Positions 10,155 through 18,769 of a DNA stretch of 64,000 bases are shown here, piece after piece. The translations under genes and the position numbers were made by a program. The stretch lies in assembly GCA_031257915.1 (NCBI GenBank), contig JAIRNR010000007.1, forward strand, positions 1 through 64,000. Reading direction: 5' to 3'. The notes beneath the pieces were generated by a model, which saw only the letters and a program-made list of their open reading frames with translations, made no database searches and was not told the origin of the DNA. Position 1 is the first letter of the stretch. Each line of letters starts with the position of its first letter. The DNA is from Bacteroidales bacterium (GTDB lineage: Bacteria; Bacteroidota; Bacteroidia; Bacteroidales; P3).

Positions 10155-10166
10155 GAGGTAATACGA

Positions 10167-10256
10167 CTACTTCTTCTTATGGCGATTCTTACGCAAGCGT
10201 TTTTTCCGCTTGTGCGTTGCCATTTTGTGTCTTTTACGTTTTTTTCCGCTTGGCAT
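10167..10256 (-). CDS. Tiny basic mS38/Cox24-like (AURKAIP1-type) protein
   Basis: A 29-residue gene. The protein starts MPSGKKRKRH and ends RKNRHKKK; about two thirds of its residues are Lys, Arg or His. Short proteins with this KRRKHKMxxHKRKKRxRKxRHKK pattern occur in the same place, between HU and RNase G, in many Bacteroidetes. They belong to the AURKAIP1/Cox24 C-terminal family (Pfam DUF1713), the family of mitochondrial ribosomal protein mS38. A ribosome-associated role is therefore likely but inferred. It lies 5 bases after HU and 12 bases before rng. Confidence 0.75.
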   Translation of the reverse strand: MPSGKKRKRHKMATHKRKKRLRKNRHKKK

Positions 10257-10261
10257 GGTTA

Positions 10262-10546
10262 TTATTTTACTTTGGTTTTTACGTCGTTGACGAACGGTTT
10301 TGCCGGTTTGAACGCAGGAATATTGTGAGCCGGAATAATGATAGACGTGTTCTTGGAGATATTCCTGCCTGTTTTCTGCTTACGGTTTTTAATGATAAAC
10401 GAACCGAAACCTCTTAAATAGATGTGTTCCCCACGTGTCATGTGCTCTTTCACAACATCCATAAATGTTTCTACCGTAGCCCAAACTGTAACTTTTTCAA
10501 TGCCTGTTTTGTCGGCGATAGCTGATACTATTTCTGCTTTTGTCAT
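10262..10546 (-). CDS. HU-family DNA-binding protein
   Basis: A 94-residue HU/IHF-type nucleoid protein. It starts MTKAEIVSAIADKTG, the usual N-terminal helix pair, and has LRGFGSFIIKNRKQKTGRN, the conserved strand leading into the DNA-binding arm, and the IPAFKPAKPF end of the family. It bends and compacts DNA as a dimer. It is first in a tight operon with the mini basic protein and rng, behind its own -7 box. Confidence 0.95.
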   Translation of the reverse strand: MTKAEIVSAIADKTGIEKVTVWATVETFMDVVKEHMTRGEHIYLRGFGSFIIKNRKQKTGRNISKNTSIIIPAHNIPAFKPAKPFVNDVKTKVK

Positions 10547-10602
10547 AATGTTATTATTGTGTTGTTAAACAACTGTGTTTATAATTCTTTTTCTTTAAGG
10601 GT

Positions 10603-10611
10603 GCAAAGATA
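10603..10611 (-). promoter_or_regulatory. -7 box TATCTTTGC for HU / mS38-like / rng
   Basis: A TAnnTTTG match on the minus strand, leaving a leader of about 55 bases before the HU start. Confidence 0.55.
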
Positions 10612-10680
10612 ATAATTTTTTGGAAATTTCCATATCTTTTATTTTTATGTGGGGGACAATACATTAAAATTTTAAAAGGT

Positions 10681-10893
10681 CGTCATTGCGGTTCTAAGGA
10701 CGTCATTGCGGGCTTGACCCGCAATCCCCCCGGGCTTAAGAACACCATTGCAGGCTTAAGGAAGCCATTGCGGTTCTAAGAACGTCATTGCGGGCCTGAC
10801 CCGCAATCCCCCCGGGCTTAGGAACACCATTGCGTGCTTAAGAACACCATTGCGGTTCTAAGAACACCATTGCAGGCTTGACCCGCAATCCCC
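10681..10893. repeat. 82-bp tandem repeat built from 20- and 42-bp CATTGC units
   Basis: The unit at 10701-10782 is repeated nearly perfectly at 10783-10864. It is preceded by one 20-bp piece (10681-10700) and followed by a partial copy to 10893. Each 82-bp unit is one 42-bp element plus two 20-bp elements of the form CATTGCnnncTTAAGnA. The 42-bp element contains an 8-bp inverted repeat (ATTGCGGG at 10705-10712 and CCCGCAAT at 10718-10725). The GC-rich array stands out from AT-rich flanks. The whole 10547-11120 gap holds no gene that I can support. Confidence 0.85.
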
Positions 10894-11046
10894 AAATTTC
10901 AAGCCAAACCCGCTTCATAATACAATTTGGATTTATAAATTTTAACAAATAAGCATACCTGATTTTCAGAAAATTACAACTTTTTTTCCTTAAAAACACT
11001 CATTTTTCTGTATTTTCAACTTACAATACGTTTTAATATATGAATA

Positions 11047-11091
11047 ACGTTCACAAGGATACCGGCTCTGTTGTCCGGATACAGTGAACGT
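11047..11091 (+). promoter_or_regulatory. Inverted repeat in the ssb leader
   Basis: ACGTTCAC (11047-11054) and GTGAACGT (11084-11091) are perfect 8-base arms, with a nested CCGG/CCGG pair (11062-11065 and 11075-11078). The element lies 30-75 bases before the ssb start. A weak -7 candidate (TACGTTTT, 11027-11034) lies just upstream, so the hairpin could be in the mRNA leader, or the arms could be a DNA operator. Confidence 0.45.
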
Positions 11092-11120
11092 ATATATAAA
11101 ACTTATTAAATTTATTATTT

Positions 11121-11570
11121 ATGAATGGCGTAAACAAAGTTATTCTATTGGGGAATCTTGGTAAAGATCCCGACGTTTTCATCTTTGAAAATGGAAACAA
11201 AAAAGTTCGTCTTGCTGTCGCTACAAGCGAAATATGGCGGACAAAAAACAATGAAAGAGTTGAGCATACCGAATGGCATTCGGTTGTATTTTACCGCGGA
11301 CTTGCGGAAGTTGCGGAAAAGTACCTTAGAAAAGGCAATGCCGTTTACATTGAGGGTTTGCTGCGCACTCGCTCATGGGAAGACGAAAAAGGCGTTAAAA
11401 AGTATTTTACGGAAGTAGAAGCGCAAAAAATGTCTATGATCGGCGGTGGTGCGGGTAACGGCAAAAAGGAAGAGGCAATGCTTAAAGGAGAGCCTGTATC
11501 GCCGTCTATTCCTGCTAAATTGGAGGAAGAACCGGAGTACGACCCGTCGCTTGATTCTGTGCCGTTTTAA
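11121..11570 (+). CDS. ssb: Single-stranded DNA-binding protein
   Basis: A 149-residue SSB. The OB fold begins MNGVNKVILLGNLGKDP and includes the conserved EWHSVVFYRGLAEVAEKYLRKGNAVYIEG stretch (read in parts) and TEVEAQKM. The tail ends in the acidic tip DPSLDSVPF, which recruits partner repair and replication proteins. It binds ssDNA, probably as a tetramer. It stands alone, with a structured leader upstream and a hairpin terminator downstream. Confidence 0.96.
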   Translation: MNGVNKVILLGNLGKDPDVFIFENGNKKVRLAVATSEIWRTKNNERVEHTEWHSVVFYRGLAEVAEKYLRKGNAVYIEGLLRTRSWEDEKGVKKYFTEVEAQKMSMIGGGAGNGKKEEAMLKGEPVSPSIPAKLEEEPEYDPSLDSVPF

Positions 11571-11590
11571 TTTTAACGGCTTGTATGTTG

Positions 11591-11629
11591 CGGCTGCCTT
11601 CTCGTGTAGAGGAGGTGGCCGTTTTTTTT
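11591..11629 (+). terminator. Rho-independent terminator after ssb
   Basis: A ten-pair stem (CGGCTGCCTT with AGGAGGTGGCCG, including G-T pairs) is followed by a run of T residues. Confidence 0.65.
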
Positions 11630-11649
11630 ATTCAAATTGAGCTTATCCC

Positions 11650-14157
11650 CTAAAATTTAACCTCCAACTTAATATTAAGTTGCAAAGGCGTTAAACGGTT
11701 AGGAATACTGTACGAGCCTCCATTAAGTGTTTGTATCCATGAGTAGGATATGGTATTATTCATTTGGAAAATATTCAACGCTTCAATTCCGAGCCAAATA
11801 TCTTTGAGATAATGTAACGGATTTCGGGGATTTTTAAAACGTTCCTCACGCATCAACAAAAATGACATGCCAATATCAACACGTTTATATGATGGTAAGC
11901 GCAACCGTCCGCGGTACTGGAGCAGAGACGGATCTTTAAGACGGTCTTTTGAACCCGATGGCAAACCTGTTGCAAAGACAAGATTTAAATAAACTTTGAA
12001 ATTCTTTTTGCGGGTAATATAATCCTGAAAAAAAACATTTATTGCAAACAGTTGGTCCGTCGGGCGCGGCACCCAGCCGGACGACATAACATTATTATCT
12101 AAAGTATAGGTGATATTTTCGCTGGCTTTCATAAACGACAGCGACAACCATGACTCCGCCCCCTCAACAAATTCTCCGCTGAAACGAAAGTCAAGTCCTC
12201 CCGTATGTCCGTGTGAAGAGTTCAATGCCATATATCGCACACTTATATTATCTATTTCGTAGGGATTTAAATCCCAAAGATATTTATAATAAATATCGGT
12301 AGTGAGTTTAAATTGCCGTCCCCATATACTTACAAAAACATCGTTTCCCGCGAGTATATGAAGCGATTTTTGTGATTTTACTCCCTCACTGATTTCCCCA
12401 TAAACATTTCTGTATTCTTTATATAGCGGAGGTTGTGCATAAATCCCCGTAGCAAAACGAAAGACAGTTTCATGTTTTAATGTCGGACTGTATGTAAAAT
12501 TTATTCTCGGACTAAGAAAAAATTCACCATTAAATTTACTGTTGGAAAAAGAATAAAAATAAAAAGTCCGTAACCCGACACATAAATCATATTTTTTTCC
12601 GCTGTTAAAATTAAACCGTGCCTGTGCGTACGTTTGAAAAAAATGTGCATAGTAATTATTGTCGGAACGAAAAACATCCTGTAACATCGGCGGATAAACA
12701 GTAAATGAATTGTTTGTGTCGCCGATTGTCGAATTAGGACCGGACGGCACGGAATAATCGGAAGAATCAACAAGCGACCATTCGTTTAATCTGTCAATAA
12801 TATCCTGATACTGGTAACGCATACCCCATTGCCAAACTATGGACGGCGAAGAATATTCTCCCTGATAATCAAGTGAAGTAAAAATACCGTCAAGTGCATT
12901 GCGGGTGTGATTCAAATTATGCCCGATTCCCAATATTTCACCCTCTATAACAGTACCGTCGGCAACAGATGCATCACTCAATCGATAATAACTGTCAATA
13001 TCAAAATTTTCACTTTCTTTCGTATTAAAGAAGCTTAAAATCAATTTATGCGAATAGTTTCCTTTTGGTTTATACAGATATGAAAGTGAAGCCATGTACG
13101 TTTCAAATTTATCCTGCTCTCTGCCGTCAAAATAAACGGTAAATATTTTTGTATCTCCTGTGGAGCCAAACGTTGTGGAACGTGTTGTGGGAATAAAATT
13201 GTAGATGTTATATGCGATATTACCAAAAAGTTCAAGCGTGTGCCGGCTATTGATATTCCATCTTAGAAGTCCCTGAAAATCGGTAAAAGACGGTTTATAA
13301 TTGCCTTTTTTTTCCATTGATTTTAAGACGTATGAAGTTGCTTTATGGCGCAGTCCGAGCAGATAAGAAAACTTTTTCTCACGAGTGATTCCTTCCAAAT
13401 GCAGCGAGCCTCCCATAAAATTTCCACTTATTGAACCTGCAAAAAGTTCGGTAGGTTCCCTGTATTTAATATCAAGAACAGAACTCATTTTATCGCCGAA
13501 TTTTGCGTCAAAACCGCCGCTTGAAAATTGTACGGAACTGACCATATTGGGATTTATAAAACTAAGTCCTTCCTGATTTCCCGAGCGCGTAAGAAAAGGG
13601 CGATATACTTCAATGCCGTTTACATAAACAAGATTTTCATCTATATTGCCGCCGCGTACCGAATATTGCGAGGACAGTTCATTGTTGGAGCGTACACCGG
13701 GAAGTGTCATAAGTGTCGCTTCCACGCCTCCCATAATGCCCGGCATTGCCTGTGTTACTATGGGGTCTATATGCACCAAAGAACCGCGTTCCTGTGCAGT
13801 AACAGTTACGGCATCAATAAAACTTTCCTTTGATGTAAGTATAATATTCAGTGTTTTTATCTCATCATTTTTCAGATTGACACTAATGCTCTTTGTTTCG
13901 TATCCGATATGTGAAACACGTATTATAAACGGTCTTCCCGACGGGAGTGAAAATTTAAAATATCCGTTGTCGTCTGTTTGTGTGCCGTATTGTTTTACTG
14001 TACCGATAGTTCCGATTGATACGAGCGGAACAGGATTGTAATTTTCATCATATATGGTGCCTTCAATTGCGGCTTGCGCCAGTACCGTGCCTGATACCGC
14101 ACCTGTAATGATTAGGACCGCCATTGAAAATCGTATGACAAAGTTAAAAATCCTCAT
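11650..14157 (-). CDS. TonB-dependent outer-membrane receptor with CarboxypepD-like N-terminal domain
   Basis: 835 residues from the chosen start MRIFNFVIRF. A signal peptide ending VLAQA is followed by a CarboxypepD-regulatory-like domain (IEGTIYDENYNPVPLVSIGT to about residue 110). Next come a TonB plug (VDPIVTQAMPG, TLPGVRSNNELSSQYSVRGGN) and a 22-strand-type beta barrel ending in LQLNIKLEVKF with a terminal Phe. It should import a ligand across the outer membrane using TonB; the ligand is unknown. The frame is open 69 codons further upstream, but that extension overlaps the preceding gene and lacks signal-peptide character. With the chosen start, the first 14 bases still overlap the end of that gene, pointing to translational coupling. 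Confidence 0.9.
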   Translation of the reverse strand: MRIFNFVIRFSMAVLIITGAVSGTVLAQAAIEGTIYDENYNPVPLVSIGTIGTVKQYGTQTDDNGYFKFSLPSGRPFIIRVSHIGYETKSISVNLKNDEIKTLNIILTSKESFIDAVTVTAQERGSLVHIDPIVTQAMPGIMGGVEATLMTLPGVRSNNELSSQYSVRGGNIDENLVYVNGIEVYRPFLTRSGNQEGLSFINPNMVSSVQFSSGGFDAKFGDKMSSVLDIKYREPTELFAGSISGNFMGGSLHLEGITREKKFSYLLGLRHKATSYVLKSMEKKGNYKPSFTDFQGLLRWNINSRHTLELFGNIAYNIYNFIPTTRSTTFGSTGDTKIFTVYFDGREQDKFETYMASLSYLYKPKGNYSHKLILSFFNTKESENFDIDSYYRLSDASVADGTVIEGEILGIGHNLNHTRNALDGIFTSLDYQGEYSSPSIVWQWGMRYQYQDIIDRLNEWSLVDSSDYSVPSGPNSTIGDTNNSFTVYPPMLQDVFRSDNNYYAHFFQTYAQARFNFNSGKKYDLCVGLRTFYFYSFSNSKFNGEFFLSPRINFTYSPTLKHETVFRFATGIYAQPPLYKEYRNVYGEISEGVKSQKSLHILAGNDVFVSIWGRQFKLTTDIYYKYLWDLNPYEIDNISVRYMALNSSHGHTGGLDFRFSGEFVEGAESWLSLSFMKASENITYTLDNNVMSSGWVPRPTDQLFAINVFFQDYITRKKNFKVYLNLVFATGLPSGSKDRLKDPSLLQYRGRLRLPSYKRVDIGMSFLLMREERFKNPRNPLHYLKDIWLGIEALNIFQMNNTISYSWIQTLNGGSYSIPNRLTPLQLNIKLEVKF

Positions 14158-14896
14158 CCTCCTGCGTATTTTTGCCGCCCGCGTTAGATGGCGGTGGTGG
14201 CGGAACATAGTCGTCATCCTCTCCGTACATTTCGTATTCTTTTGCCTTTTTAGTACTTCTCTGCCTTTTCCAGTCTCTGATGAATGCTGCCCATGCGAAT
14301 GGATTAAGCAGGTTATTCGGTGGAGAAAGTTGTCCCCTGTAATATAACTTGTCTGTAATTTCACGTGTCATTGCGCGATAATTCTGTCCCGCGTCCATAG
14401 GTGTCTTACGAGCCATTTCACGCATTTGTGCGAGAGATAAATTGCGTCGTAGAATATCATCCTGTGTTTCGGGCAATTTAAGATTTATAAGCGCGTCACG
14501 AAAATTCTCTCGTGAGGGCCACGGATATACAACTGTCGCAGGCAACATATAAGTATCTTGCGCCATAGATTGCACGATTGAATAAGCATCTGCCGAAACA
14601 GTATCGGGTATTGTATATGAAGCAGGAACATATCCGAGAGATGAAAAAAGGAGTGTTTGTCCGGCAGTAGCTACGAGAGAGAAAAAACCGTTCAAATCGG
14701 CAACGGCTCCGCGCGAACTGCCTTTAATGAGAACTGTTGCAAACGGAACAGGGAGGGTATCGGTCGCTCCGACAATAATACCTGAAAGTTGAACTACTTT
14801 TGGGGGATTTTGTGGGTGATTTTGGGAATAAACACTACCGCCGACAGCAATAAATACCACAAGGGCAACAGTAAGCCGACGAATATGGTGTTTCAT
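14144..14896 (-). CDS. Secreted CarboxypepD-regulatory-like domain protein
   Basis: The 250-residue protein has a signal peptide (residues 1-24, ending SVYSQ) and a CarboxypepD-regulatory-like beta domain at about 35-110 (LSGIIVGATDTLPVPFATVLIKGSSRG, read in parts, then FSSLGYVPASY). The C-terminal half is helical and charged, without a known catalytic motif, and ends in a proline run (YVPPPPPS) and an acidic tail. It has the plug-entry domain of TonB receptors but no barrel. Its end overlaps the start of the TonB receptor gene, so the two are probably made together and may act as partners in the periplasm. The function is not known. Confidence 0.8.
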   Translation of the reverse strand: MKHHIRRLTVALVVFIAVGGSVYSQNHPQNPPKVVQLSGIIVGATDTLPVPFATVLIKGSSRGAVADLNGFFSLVATAGQTLLFSSLGYVPASYTIPDTVSADAYSIVQSMAQDTYMLPATVVYPWPSRENFRDALINLKLPETQDDILRRNLSLAQMREMARKTPMDAGQNYRAMTREITDKLYYRGQLSPPNNLLNPFAWAAFIRDWKRQRSTKKAKEYEMYGEDDDYVPPPPPSNAGGKNTQEDEDF

Positions 14897-14988
14897 TTCA
14901 TATTATTATAAACTGTTATATCAATGTCATATCAATAACATACGCTATTTACGTCTGTATATGGCAATACATGCGCAAAACAGTCCGA

Positions 14989-15228
14989 TTACAAGCGGAT
15001 CAAACCGTTTTTTTCAGATTCAACAAGACAGGCATAAATACCTTTTTTGTTGATATTACGAATACCGTGTGCCGAAACTCTTAATGTGATCCATGCATCC
15101 TCTTCGGGGACGTAAAATTTCTTGGTTTGCAAGTTGGGATAAAATTTACGGCGTGTTTTAATATTGGAGTGTGATACACGGTTGCCGCTCATCACCTTTT
15201 TACCTGTAATTTCGCAAATTTTAGACAT
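14989..15228 (-). CDS. rpmB: 50S ribosomal protein L28 (bL28)
   Basis: A 79-residue protein starting MSKICEITGKKVMSGNRVSHS, the standard L28 N-terminus, with NIKTRRKFYPNLQ and the C-terminal LRVSAHGIRNINKKG. It is part of the large subunit near the E site. In many Bacteroidetes it is followed by rpmG (L33) and a short DUF4295 gene; neither is present in the 92 bases before the next gene. Confidence 0.96.
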   Translation of the reverse strand: MSKICEITGKKVMSGNRVSHSNIKTRRKFYPNLQTKKFYVPEEDAWITLRVSAHGIRNINKKGIYACLVESEKNGLIRL

Positions 15229-15261
15229 ATTTATACCTTATTTTAAATTTCACAAAGGGTT

Positions 15262-15270
15262 GCAAAGATA
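15262..15270 (-). promoter_or_regulatory. -7 box TATCTTTGC for rpmB
   Basis: A TAnnTTTG match on the minus strand, 34 bases before the rpmB start. Confidence 0.55.
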
Positions 15271-15322
15271 CATAAAATTTGTAAATTTTACAATACACTG
15301 TAATACACAATAAAGAATTTCG

Positions 15323-15331
15323 TAACTTCGC
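15323..15331 (+). promoter_or_regulatory. -7 box TAACTTCGC for ileS
   Basis: This is the TTCG variant of the -7 box, also seen before three other genes here. It is followed by a small CCCG/CGGG hairpin (15331-15347) just before the ileS ATG. Confidence 0.5.
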
Positions 15332-15350
15332 CCGATTTTGAAACGGGAGC

Positions 15351-18300
15351 ATGAAAAAATATCAGGAATATAAAAAGTTAGATTTAGTTGCTTTAGGCGA
15401 GCAGATACGTGAATTTTGGAAAACGCAAAATATTTTTGCTCAAAGTATGAAATCACGTGAGGGTGCGGAAAATTTCGTTTTTTATGAAGGACCGCCGTCG
15501 GCGAACGGCATACCCGGCATACACCACGTTATGGCGCGGAGTATAAAAGACATTTTTTGCAGATACAAAACTCTTAAAGGGTATTACGTTGAACGCAAAG
15601 CAGGGTGGGACACGCACGGACTGCCTGTGGAACTTGGTGTTGAAAAAAAACTCGGCATAACAAAAGAAGACATCGGCAAAAAAATATCAGTTGAAGACTA
15701 CAACAAAGCGTGCCGCGACGAAGTAATGAAGTACAAGAATTTGTGGGATGAATTGACGCAAAAGATGGGCTATTGGGTCAATTTGGACGATCCGTACATT
15801 ACTTTTGACAACAAATATATTGAAACATGCTGGTACCTGTTAAAGCAATTCTACGAAAAAGATTTACTTTACAAAGGTTTTACAATTCAGCCTTATTCGC
15901 CCGCTGCGGGCACAGGACTGTCTTCACACGAACTTAATCTGCCCGGCTGTTACCAAACAGTAAAAGACCAGACAGTCGTTGCGCAGTTCAAGGCAATTGT
16001 TAATGATGAGACATATAGAGTTTTGGGAACAGAAGTCGTTGGCGCAGGAACAGCAATCTTCGGCGATCTGTACTACCTCGCATGGACAACAACTCCATGG
16101 ACATTACCGTCGAACACCGCACTGTGTGTGGGTGAAAAAATTGACTACGTTGCCGTTGCAACTTTCAATCCATATACAGGAGTGCCGCAAACAGTAGTAC
16201 TCGGACGCGATTTGTTGCCGCGTTATTTTGCAACAGAAGCGGAATGTGCAAACATTGCGGAAATGGAAAGCAGACGCGGAGATGACCCCGACGGCAAAAA
16301 AATTCCGTATTGCGTACTCAAATCGTTTAAAGGCAGTGAACTTGTCGGGTTGCGCTATGAACAGCTTATAGAATGGGAAAAGCCGGAAGACGGCGACGCT
16401 TTCCGCGTTATCGCCGGTGATTTTGTTACAACCGAAGACGGTACAGGCATAGTTCATATTGCACCGAGTTTTGGTGCGGACGACTTTCGCGTTGCGAAAA
16501 AAAACGGTATCGGCTCACTTACACTTGTTGACAAGCAAGGTAAGTTCACAGAGCAGGCAAAAGACAACTTTGCGGGGCGTTTCGTAAAGTTGCAGTATGA
16601 AGAAAACCATGACCCTAAAATAACATCAAGCGTTGATATAGATATAGTCGTAATGCTTAAACAGCAAAACAAAGCGTTTAAGACAGAAAAGCACGAACAT
16701 TCTTACCCGCACTGCTGGCGCACCGACAAACCCATACTGTATTATCCGCTTGACTCGTGGTTTATCCGCACCACCGCGATGAAAGAGCGTATGATTTCGT
16801 TAAACGGAACGATTAACTGGAAACCCGAAAGTACAGGAACAGGACGTTTTGCAGGCTGGCTTGAAAATCTTGTTGACTGGAATCTTTCACGTTCGCGCTA
16901 CTGGGGTATTCCATTGCCGATTTGGACAACGGCAGACCGCATGGAACAAATCTGTATCGGCTCGCTTGAAGAATTAAAAACGGAGATAGAAAAGGCAGTA
17001 AAGGCGGGTGTAATGGCAAACAATCCGCTTGCGGATTTTGCAGTCGGTGATTTTTCAAATGAAAACTACGCAAAATTTGACATGCACCGTCCGTACGTTG
17101 ACGAAATTATTCTCGTTTCGCCGAGCGGTAAAAAAATGTTTCGTGAAAGTGATTTGATTGATGTCTGGTTTGACAGCGGCTCTATGCCATACGCACAACT
17201 GCATTATCCGTTTGAAAATGCTTCGGAATTCGGCGCAAAATTTCCCGCCGATTTTATCGCTGAAGGTGTTGACCAGACGCGTGGATGGTTTTTTACCTTA
17301 CACGCAATTGCATCAATGCTCTTTGACAGCGTTGCTTACAAAAATGTAGTATCCAACGGACTTGTGCTTGACAAAAAGGGCAATAAAATGTCAAAACGTC
17401 TCGGCAACGGTATAGATCCGTTTGCAACGATTGATAAATACGGTGCGGATGCTACCCGCTGGTATATTATTACGAATGCTCAGCCTTGGGAAAACATAAA
17501 ATTTGATATTGACGGTATAGGTGAAGTGCAACGCAAATTTTTCGGCACACTCTACAACACTTACAGTTTCTTTAGTTTGTATGCAAATATTGATAATTTT
17601 GACGGCAGTGCGGCAGAAATTTCATATACGAAACGCTCCGAACTTGACAGATGGATTTTATCGGAACTTAATACTTTGATAAAAAATGTTGATACGGCAT
17701 ACAACGAATATGAACCGACACGTGCAGGGCGTTTAATACAGTCGTTCACAGACGAGCATTTAAGCAATTGGTATGTGCGTTTGAGCCGCCGCCGTTTTTG
17801 GAAAAGCGGCCAAATGGAGGATAAGCTTTCCGCATATCAAACACTTTACACATGTCTTGTTACAATAAGCAAATTGATGTCGCCGATTGCACCGTTTTTT
17901 GCCGACAGAATGTATCAGGATTTAAACAGCGTTACTTCGCATGAGCCGCATATTTCCGTTCATTTAACCGACTTTCCGAAAGTGCAGGAAGCCTGCATTG
18001 ACAGCGATTTGGAGGAACGGATGGAACTTGCGCAAAAAATTTGTTCAATAACTTTATCATTGCGCAAAAAAACGAATAACCGTGTTCGTCAGCCGTTAGA
18101 ACGCATACTTATTCCGGTTCTGAGCAAACATTTTAAAACACAGATAGAGGCTGTAAGTGCGCTTATTTTATCTGAAGTAAACGTAAAGAGAATAGAATTT
18201 CTTACCGACACATCGCTGTTTGCAAAAAAAATCAAACCAAATTTTAAAGCACTCGGACCGCGCTATGGTAAGTTGATGAAACAAATAGCGGACGTTGTTG

Positions 18301-18743
18301 AGGCATTTTCGCAGGAACAAATCGGCACACTTGAAAAAGACGAGCGTTTAACGCTGAAAATTGCAAGTCAGGATGTAGAGCTGCTTTACAGCGATGTGGA
18401 GATTTATACAGAGGACATTCCCGGCTTTGCGGTTGCAACCGAAGGCACATTAACAGTCGCGCTTGATATTCAACTGTCGGAAGAACTGAAATCGGAAGGA
18501 CTTGCGCGTGAACTTATAAACAGGATTCAAAAACTCAGAAAAGAAAAAGAATTTGAAGTTACCGACAGAATTATTGTTGATATGGCGGTTCCCGATAGTT
18601 TGGAATTATCCATCAGGCAGAATATAAACTACATCAGCAATGAAGTACTCGCAAAAGAATTAAATTTTACCGGCAAAACATTTCCGGAAGTTATTGACTT
18701 GGGAGATGGCATGATTGTCGGAATTGAGATACGAAAAACGTAA
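15351..18743 (+). CDS. ileS: Isoleucine--tRNA ligase
   Basis: A 1130-residue class I aminoacyl-tRNA synthetase that charges tRNA-Ile. The HIGH-region signature is GPPSANGIPGIHH near residue 50. The editing CP1 domain follows, with WTTTPWTLPSNTAL near residue 245, and KMSKRLGNGIDPF lies at about 679. The C-terminal anticodon-binding region and a further domain extend to residue 1130. The length and the PGIHH form match the type found across Bacteroidetes. It is divergent from rpmB. Confidence 0.96.
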   Translation: MKKYQEYKKLDLVALGEQIREFWKTQNIFAQSMKSREGAENFVFYEGPPSANGIPGIHHVMARSIKDIFCRYKTLKGYYVERKAGWDTHGLPVELGVEKKLGITKEDIGKKISVEDYNKACRDEVMKYKNLWDELTQKMGYWVNLDDPYITFDNKYIETCWYLLKQFYEKDLLYKGFTIQPYSPAAGTGLSSHELNLPGCYQTVKDQTVVAQFKAIVNDETYRVLGTEVVGAGTAIFGDLYYLAWTTTPWTLPSNTALCVGEKIDYVAVATFNPYTGVPQTVVLGRDLLPRYFATEAECANIAEMESRRGDDPDGKKIPYCVLKSFKGSELVGLRYEQLIEWEKPEDGDAFRVIAGDFVTTEDGTGIVHIAPSFGADDFRVAKKNGIGSLTLVDKQGKFTEQAKDNFAGRFVKLQYEENHDPKITSSVDIDIVVMLKQQNKAFKTEKHEHSYPHCWRTDKPILYYPLDSWFIRTTAMKERMISLNGTINWKPESTGTGRFAGWLENLVDWNLSRSRYWGIPLPIWTTADRMEQICIGSLEELKTEIEKAVKAGVMANNPLADFAVGDFSNENYAKFDMHRPYVDEIILVSPSGKKMFRESDLIDVWFDSGSMPYAQLHYPFENASEFGAKFPADFIAEGVDQTRGWFFTLHAIASMLFDSVAYKNVVSNGLVLDKKGNKMSKRLGNGIDPFATIDKYGADATRWYIITNAQPWENIKFDIDGIGEVQRKFFGTLYNTYSFFSLYANIDNFDGSAAEISYTKRSELDRWILSELNTLIKNVDTAYNEYEPTRAGRLIQSFTDEHLSNWYVRLSRRRFWKSGQMEDKLSAYQTLYTCLVTISKLMSPIAPFFADRMYQDLNSVTSHEPHISVHLTDFPKVQEACIDSDLEERMELAQKICSITLSLRKKTNNRVRQPLERILIPVLSKHFKTQIEAVSALILSEVNVKRIEFLTDTSLFAKKIKPNFKALGPRYGKLMKQIADVVEAFSQEQIGTLEKDERLTLKIASQDVELLYSDVEIYTEDIPGFAVATEGTLTVALDIQLSEELKSEGLARELINRIQKLRKEKEFEVTDRIIVDMAVPDSLELSIRQNINYISNEVLAKELNFTGKTFPEVIDLGDGMIVGIEIRKT

Positions 18744-18769
18744 ATAAGTTTTCTTTATTTGAAAAGTAG

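Noticed and set aside
10681-10893. CRISPR array
   Set aside because: The units are 20 and 42 bp with no unique spacers between identical repeats; it is a nested tandem repeat, and no cas gene is near.
14158-14364. N-terminal extension of the TonB receptor
   Set aside because: It overlaps the CarboxypepD gene and would place charged sequence before the signal peptide.
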